64,000 nt of DNA, from positions 1,798,001 through 1,862,000 of the forward strand of contig CM057060.1 in assembly GCA_029945375.1 (NCBI GenBank). The letters run 5' to 3'. Below, piece by piece: positions 58,121 through 64,000 of this stretch; within the stretch, counting starts at the first letter, position 1; the number at the start of each line of letters is the position of its first letter. A program made the position numbers and the translations under genes. Source of the stretch: Agaricus subrufescens (Eukaryota; Basidiomycota; Agaricomycetes; Agaricales; Agaricaceae). Under the pieces are notes generated by a model, which was given only the letters and a program-made list of their open reading frames with translations, was not told where the DNA came from and did not search any database.

Positions 58121-58861
58121 TGTTCAGTGTGTTGTGCGGGGAGTATCGGAGATGGTGAGGGTGCGTTGAGAGAAGGAATGGGAGACGGTCGGGTTATAAC
58201 GTTGTGACGTGTCACAGGACATTTGACTCGATGTCGGAGGCGATGTTCTCGGACTCCAGCCAGGTCGGACGCTGAGCGGGTCTGACTCGAGGCGATGAAT
58301 TTTACTGTGACTGTTTTTTTTTCTCCGTTTTATTGATATCTAATTGGACACCGGCGACCCATGTATTATATTAGATCTTTATGCCTCCGCCGATGTATCC
58401 CCCCTCGACGCCGCAAACATGCACTTTCCACAGATCCGACATGTCGTGGTCCAGTCTTCCATACACTAGGCCGGGCAGCCATGAGGCACATGGCTGGGCA
58501 GGTTCGAGACCGAGATCGTGACCATGACGACGATGGGCCGTTACGCGTTAGGGGCCGTGTACGAGAACAATGATGTCCATCAATTCCGCCGCTGTCTCCA
58601 ACAACAGATTCTTTCTTCCTTTCGTCCTCCCACCGTCTTTTTTCTTCTTTTTTTTGTCTTCGTCCTCTTGGCCTAGTGCTTTGAGACGTTGATCCTTTCT
58701 GTCTTTCTTCTTTCTTCTTGCCTGTCTCTCACTGCTCCCCTCCCTCTTTGCCTCAATTTCTGCATTTGCATCATAACTCTTCTCTGGGAGAAGAACACTC
58801 ACAACAACGTTGAATCATCACCAACTTGTCTTTGACACATTAAAATCAGTAATAGAACCAA
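58121..58861. other. Divergent promoter between MBF1 and the tetraspanin gene
   Basis: About 740 bp. From about 58590 to 58790 the plus strand is strongly pyrimidine-rich (long C/T runs), a feature of many fungal core promoters, which creates a lysine-rich non-ATG frame on the opposite strand. No gene or RNA seen. Confidence 0.45.
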
Positions 58862-59743
58862 ATGGTTTCGAAAGTCTTAATGGGCGTTTGGGCAGCCCTA
58901 GATTTCTGCTTGCTTGCTGCCGGTACCGTCGCTCTCGCACTCTCGATCGTATGGCGCAGGCCCAATATCCTCATGAACATGGTCTTAAGTAATGCGGACC
59001 TTACTGGCAAGCCTTCCGCTCACACTTTTCTTGGCCGCCGTTCTGAACTTTTTTTAGCGGGTACCATTCTGGGGATTGCCCTCATTATTACCTGCTTTGT
59101 AGGCATTATCGGTATCATACAGCGCAACCACATCACCATCGGCCTTGTCGTCACCAACTACGTGCTCCTAGTGGACGCCATCGGCATCGTTATTATCGGT
59201 ACATTTGTCTGGTTTTTCACTCTTAAGGAACGGGACAATTATTCGGCATTGTGGAATGCAACCACTCCAGAGGTTCGTCGGGCCCTCCAGGATCAGGTAC
59301 GCTGCAACGTCGTCCTATCAACAAACTCACCTCTCATTGTTACATAGCTGAAATGTTGCGGATACTTCAGCAACACCGACTTTGTAGAAATCAGTTCTTT
59401 CTGCAAAGACCAGGCATTTATAAACGGTCTTAATCAAACAGATCTGAATAATTCTTGTGTCACTCCGATTACTGCCTTCGCTGACATGACTCTAAACAAC
59501 ATTTTCACGTACGAGTGCTTGAGACTCAATTTGAATCTTTCTGATCACACTTTGTAGAACTGTTTATGGTTTTATGGCAATCATCCTTTGCCTTTTACTC
59601 GCTACCTTATGTGTGATCAAGAAGGTCAGTGCCGTTCAACGAGGTTTTCCACTTTTGCTCAAATTCATTGATGATCACAGAGACATGAAGATGAGCGATT
59701 CAACAAAATTGACGCAAAGAGGGGAGGCAAGGGTTTTGTGTAA
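58862..59743 (+). CDS. Fungal tetraspanin
   Basis: Four-helix membrane organiser. The start is the ATG at 58862 (MVSKVLMGVWAALDF). Helices are FCLLAAGTVALALSIVW, FLAGTILGIALIITCFVGII, YVLLVDAIGIVIIGTFVWFF and, after the large loop, VYGFMAIILCLLLATLCVIK. The large extracellular loop begins ERDNYSALWNATTPEVRRAL and carries LKCCGYF (the CCG motif), SSFCKD and NNSC as partner cysteines. After the last intron there is a cytosolic basic tail (RHEDERFNKIDAKRGGKGFV) ending at 59743. Whether it is of the Tsp2 or Tsp3 class cannot be decided here. Four introns; the exon structure is clear. Confidence 0.85.
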
Positions 59744-60055
59744 TGCACACGGCGCAGGAAATTACTCATCAGTCACGGAAGTTGTTGAGTCGTTTTCTGT
59801 TTTTTTTTTCGTGCAAAGCACGGTTTTATCTTTGTATTCTTTTTTCGCTATTGGTTGGCAACGGCGTTGCCTTCCTAATTGTAGATAGTCCCATCGCTGT
59901 GCATTACACTTTTTGCCCTGGAAATAACGGAAATATTCGTTCGTCTGTTATTTTAGTCGCTGCAGTATTCATAGGTCGAGGTGGACGTAAGAACATACCT
60001 AAATGTATCGAAATGAGAGGCTCTCATAATTGGTCACACGTGTCGTTCCTTGTCA
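59744..60055. other. Intergenic, tetraspanin 3' region and BMT2 promoter
   Basis: About 310 bp. It begins with T-rich 3' UTR sequence. No gene, RNA or repeat seen. Confidence 0.4.
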
Positions 60056-61063
60056 ATGCCCAAGAACAAGAAGCGCAAATTGCCTATCTCCAACCCAGTC
60101 GACCATTGCGTTGCCTCAAGCAAGTCACAATCCGGCCGCAATGTCATTCGCAGGTTTCATGTGCTTATAAAAAGAGAAGCTCAGCTGAAGAACGACATCT
60201 CACCCAGTGCAACCCAGACTGAAGAGCTAGCCAACATTCGGCATGAAATCGAGGAATTAGGAGGCCTCCAACGTTATCAACGAATGTCGACAGCCGGACA
60301 AAGTAGTGATAGAGGTGGAGGCAGCGAAAAGGTTTTTATCGAGTGGATGAAGGAGCTCAAGTTACATGTTCGCGAAACACGAACCAAATTACGGTGCGCC
60401 CTACCCAATCCTTGCGCGAACGTCATTCAGACTAAGCACTCCCACTAGGCTCCTCGAAGTTGGGGCACTCAGGCCCGATAACTTCAGCTCTTGTGTCTCT
60501 TGGATCGAAAATACGCCTATTGACTTGCGCCCGCAGCATTCCACTATCCGGGAACAGGACTTCCTCCTCCTAGACCCTATTGAAAATGAGAACAAGTGGG
60601 ATGCCATCAGCCTTAGCCTGGTATTGAATTTCGTTCCCCTTGCTCCCGATAGAGGTGAGGGCTAATATCTATGGCTATCGTAATGGCCGTATCTAATGTA
60701 CGCTTCAAAGGGTGCATGCTACACCTAGCCAATACGATCCTTAAAGACGAAGGCTATCTGTTTCTTGCTGTGAGCTTTGATTATCTGTTATCTACACCAC
60801 ACTTGCTGCTTACTGATCCATAGCTACCTCTACCATGCTTGACTAACTCTCGATACATGAACTTTGAGCATTTCACCCACCTCTTGGAAACTCTTGGATT
60901 TTCAGAGCTTAAATGTCGTTGGAAGAAAGGCGGTAAAATGGCGTATTGGCTCTATCAGAAGCAACGAAAACCTCGACAAGAGGGATTCAGTGATTTTTCG
61001 AAAAAGATCGTCCTTCGGCCCGGAAATCGTAACAATTTTGCGGTACTCTTAAAAGGCCGATGA
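60056..61063 (+). CDS. BMT2: 25S rRNA adenine-N1 methyltransferase Bmt2
   Basis: Nucleolar SAM-dependent enzyme that makes m1A in helix 65 of large-subunit rRNA. The start is the ATG at 60056 (MPKNKKRKLPISNP). Blocks are FHVLIKREAQLKNDI, IRHEIEELGGLQRYQRMSTA (family hallmark), FIEWMKELKLHVRETRTK, then after a 52-nt class intron RLLEVGALRPDN (the SAM-binding glycine-rich motif), DFLLLDPIENENKWDAISLS (acidic motif), LVLNFVPLAPDRG, RMLHLANTILKDEGYLFLA and LPCLTNSRYMNFEHF. It ends LRPGNRNNFAVLLKGR. Three to four introns. The extended reading through the intron near 60395-60448 is not coding. Confidence 0.92.
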
Positions 61064-61287
61064 GACGCTCAAAAATCTTTGGGGTATACCACGATCAGAG
61101 AGATCACCGTGCTGTTCTACCTCGGGCCTATAGCAGTATGTATAATAATGTGTCCAAGTTTGTAACTTATTCTGGTGACATCAATACCCCAACCATAATT
61201 GACATACCTTTTATCTCATCTGCCATCTCGCCACTGCCTTGCTTTTCGTTTTTTTCGTTGTAACCAAAAAGGTCCCTCAAATTCCTA

Positions 61288-63982
61288 ATGACCATTACAA
61301 AATTTCCGGTACTTCATTTCAATGATGTTTACCGTGTGTCGCCGCAGAAGATCAATCAAGCAGGCGAGACGATCGATGTTACTCAGTTTGCGGCACTAGT
61401 AGATAAGCTTAGAGGTAAGTGGGGACAGAGGGAGGAAGACGGGAGAGACGATGGACTCGTCTTGTTTTCCGGAGATCTGTTCTCACCTTCCGTCGAGAGT
61501 TCCGTCACACGAGGGAGCCATATGGTGAGCGGTCGCTTCAATGAACTAGCTTTCCGAGCCGAAGATCTCCCTGTTAGGTACCTGTCATGAATGAAATTGA
61601 TGTGGATACTGCACTCGTTGGTCTGTAGGGTCTTCCATGCGGAGAGGATGTTTTGCTGACTATGAGCATTAGGCAATCACGATTTTGATTTCGGTCGGTA
61701 CCACCATCCAAGCAAAGCACCGCTCGAAATCTCATCATCGAGCGTGAAGGATACCCTCATCTAACCAAACTCGTCCAAGACTCAACTTATGTGCGTTTCG
61801 GGCAGCGGGTCTCTGTATCGATTGTTGTATTGACATCACCAATTAGCCATGGATCTTGAGCAATATTATTGACACGAATACGGGTTTATCCCCAGAATAT
61901 CTGCATCCATTTCAAGTTATTGAACGTTGTGATACGCGCGTCGGAATCATTGGACTCGTCGAAAAGTAAGTTGTATAAGACTTTCTGAACGTACCGCATA
62001 TAACGATATCCTCGTAACTCAGAGATTGGATTGCGACTATATCGTCCTGGCCTGCTAATTTTGACCATGTTGACATGAAGGAATCAGGCCTGCAGTTGTC
62101 TAAGCTTCTACGCGACCCAAATGGAGAATATCGTTGTGACATCATCATCGCTCTCACTCATAGCAGGTTTGTGAGCTGACAATCCATTTCAATTCTCTAT
62201 TAATGTTACATCTAGGTTACCCAACGTGAGACCGCATATACCTGCGGATGTAACGACTGGTTAACAAATTTCATATCAACAGGATATCATACTAGCTAAA
62301 GAGCTCCTCGCCCTGTCACCAACTGCTCAAGGCGCTCAATCGATCGTAAATGAGCATGGAGTTGACATCATTCTCGGTGGACATGATCACCTCTACTACG
62401 TCGGCAAGGGTATTGACGAGTGGGAGAACTTTGATAAAACTAAAGATATACTGGGCGCAGAACAGGACCTGGGTGACGTATTAGTTCTGAAGAGTGGATG
62501 TGATTTCAGAGATCTAAGCGAGTTCGAGCTGGACCTCGAGAGCACGCCGGAGGGCAGTGTGAGGAGGAAGATCATAAAGCATATTACTGGTCAGTTGTCA
62601 ATTCACTACTATCAATCATGGAGGATCGACGTTTGCGCAAGGGAAACGTCATGTCATTTTACCTGGCATGGAGTCGTCTGCTTCTCTGGGCAACATTCTC
62701 AAGGAAGTGTTATCTTCTGTCACGTCCGCGACAAAGGCGCCTGTATGTCAATCTACTGTCACCCTTGACTTACGCTCGAGTCTGATCCGTGTAAGCGAGG
62801 TGAGAGAGTTGATTTCTTCTTTTAATAGTGGCGTTCTGACTACAGAACAGACCGCTGCTCCAAATTGGTTTGCTGATATCCTTCGGCATACCTATGATGA
62901 TGCACTTTGTCTAAAGGGTTTTGGAGGCTCCGATGGTGTTCTCATCTGTGCAGGCACTCTACGCGGAGACTCTACTTATGGTCCGGGTAAGCAAGACTTC
63001 CAATCTAACTACAAGATTTTCATTGCCTGGTCTTAGGTGTAATTACCCTTGGAGATATTCTTGAGATTCTTCCTTTTGACGACCCCGTTGTGGTTCTGCA
63101 ACTCAGTGGTGAAGCAATATGGGAAGCATTAGAAGCCTCTTTAGCACTGTGGCCTGCGCAAGAGGGGTAGGTGGGCAGTGCATAAATCGCGATTGCGGTA
63201 ACCTGAAGTGAAAATATTTTAGACGATTCCCGGTGATATCAGGTTTCAGGGTTGTCTGGGATTCACGTCGTCCACCCGGTCAACGTATCCTCAGCATTAC
63301 CCTATTAAAACAAATAGACAAACAGAGTAACAATGGCTCGCCGGGGCAATTCGTTGAGGAACCCGTGGCTAGATCTCAAGAGGGCAGAACATACAATGTC
63401 GTGACAAGATACTACATGGCTCAGGGCCACGACGGTTTCGTCGCTCTGAAGGGAAAACCTGAACTTGTTGATCATGAAAGTGGCAGTATCATGAGTTCCA
63501 TAGTCAGGCAATACTTGCTCGGTGAGACACTCATAGTTTTTTTTGGTATTGCGTCGCAACTCTTAAATGTTTGGTCAACAGGTTCACATTATGTGAATAA
63601 AATGACGCAGTTGGTGGGGAATGAAAAGCTTGAAACTGTTCCGGAAGGTGTACATAGCGCCATCAAAGATGCACACCGAGAGCGTGTCAAGCGGAAAGAC
63701 TTGAAGGGCGATAACCAGGATCATAATCTCGTCGGAAAATGGAAACACGCTATCGACACAGTCATTCATCGAGCAAGATCTCAGAGCCATTACCGAAGTC
63801 ATCTGAGAGTTTCCTCGACGGAACATATGAGTTCGGTGGATATGTTCGATGGTTCAGCGGCTAGGAGAGGATTGCAAAGTTCCATGTTTTTGAACGATGC
63901 GACTATTGATGAGGACCTTTTGATCATTAGTCCTGAGGTGGATGACAGGCTATTGGATATCGCACGAGCACCCAAAGAATAG
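61288..63982 (+). CDS. 5'-nucleotidase / UshA-like metallophosphoesterase with C-terminal extension
   Basis: Dimetal phosphohydrolase of the 5'-nucleotidase family. The start is the ATG at 61288 (MTITKFPVLHFNDVYR). Metallophosphatase motifs appear in order: HFNDVYRV, VLFSGDLFSPS (GD), ALVGNHDFDFG (GNHD, reached after an intron), IIALTHSR and VDIILGGHDHLYYVGK (GHDH). The nucleotidase C-terminal domain has GGSDGVLICAGTLRGDSTYG, LGDILEILPFDDPVVVLQLS, GEAIWEALEASLALWPAQEG and FPVISGFRVVWDSRRPPGQR. A less conserved tail of about 150 residues is rich in Arg/Lys/His and ends RAPKE at 63982. It has no signal peptide, unlike secreted relatives, so an intracellular role is likely. About ten introns. 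The gene is complete. Confidence 0.87.
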
Positions 63983-64000
63983 TTCGAAAGCAATGCGACT

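Noticed and set aside
58548..58802. 84-codon Lys-rich minus-strand frame
   Set aside because: It starts with GTG and is the reverse of a pyrimidine-rich promoter tract.
60395..60450. Apparent frame change in BMT2
   Set aside because: A GTGCGC...CACTAG intron joins TKLR to LLEVGAL in frame, as expected for the family.

Overview
This is a gene-dense stretch of nuclear DNA from a filamentous fungus, almost certainly a mushroom-forming basidiomycete (Agaricomycetes). The reasons are very short (about 48-70 nt), numerous GT-AG introns with CTNAY-like branch points, tight gene spacing, many divergent gene pairs with 80-350 bp promoters, and protein families typical of that group. I see no prokaryotic features, rRNA, convincing tRNA, CRISPR array or intact transposon.

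Layout, left to right. 1-882: 3' part of glyoxalase II (+). 1015-1873: Sft2-type Golgi transport protein (-). 2374-6190: full-length Argonaute (-). 6644-11409: EDC4/Ge-1-like decapping scaffold (-). 12177-12549: a small spliced membrane-protein gene (-). 13030-13327: a four-exon metallothionein (+) with tiny exons. 13430-14860: Rab geranylgeranyltransferase alpha subunit (-). 14944-18233: Syf1 splicing factor (+). 18345-19213: conserved unknown (-). 19341-20801: Ssf1/Peter Pan Brix protein (+). 20855-21597: cytochrome c heme lyase (-). 21782-23435: nitronate monooxygenase (+). 23775-25121: DUF3445 heme-dependent oxidative demethylase-like protein (+). 25203-26818: WD40 protein (-). 27274-28731: PKA catalytic subunit (-). 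29013-30208: LigB/DODA-type extradiol dioxygenase (-). 30720-33476: large unknown protein (-). 34514-35862: class II cAMP phosphodiesterase (+). 36216-38944: striatin (-). 39095-39437: TMA7 (-). 39572-42938: S9-like alpha/beta hydrolase (+). 43170-50139: NOT1 (-). 50445-52366: MFS sugar transporter (-). 52712-55047: GPI-anchored alpha-amylase (+). 55340-57255: gamma-tubulin (+). 57385-58120: MBF1 (-). 58862-59743: tetraspanin (+). 60056-61063: BMT2 rRNA methyltransferase (+). 61288-63982: 5'-nucleotidase-like metallophosphoesterase (+).

Most genes are housekeeping. Some functional groupings stand out: RNA silencing and decay (Argonaute beside EDC4, with NOT1 further along), cAMP signalling (PKA catalytic subunit and a cAMP phosphodiesterase about 6 kb apart), and starch use (a sugar transporter and an alpha-amylase sharing a 345-bp divergent promoter).

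The least expected structure is at exon level. The metallothionein has exons of 9, 74, 18 and 34 nt, and a tandemly duplicated intron-exon unit carries its Cys motifs. The alpha-amylase needs a 7-nt microexon to complete its catalytic GLRIDAAKH motif. TMA7 appears to have a 9-nt in-frame microexon. The MFS transporter has a GC-AG intron. None of these would be visible in a plain ORF scan. All exon junctions were read by eye from frame, splice consensus and family knowledge, so they are inferences to be tested with RNA-seq.
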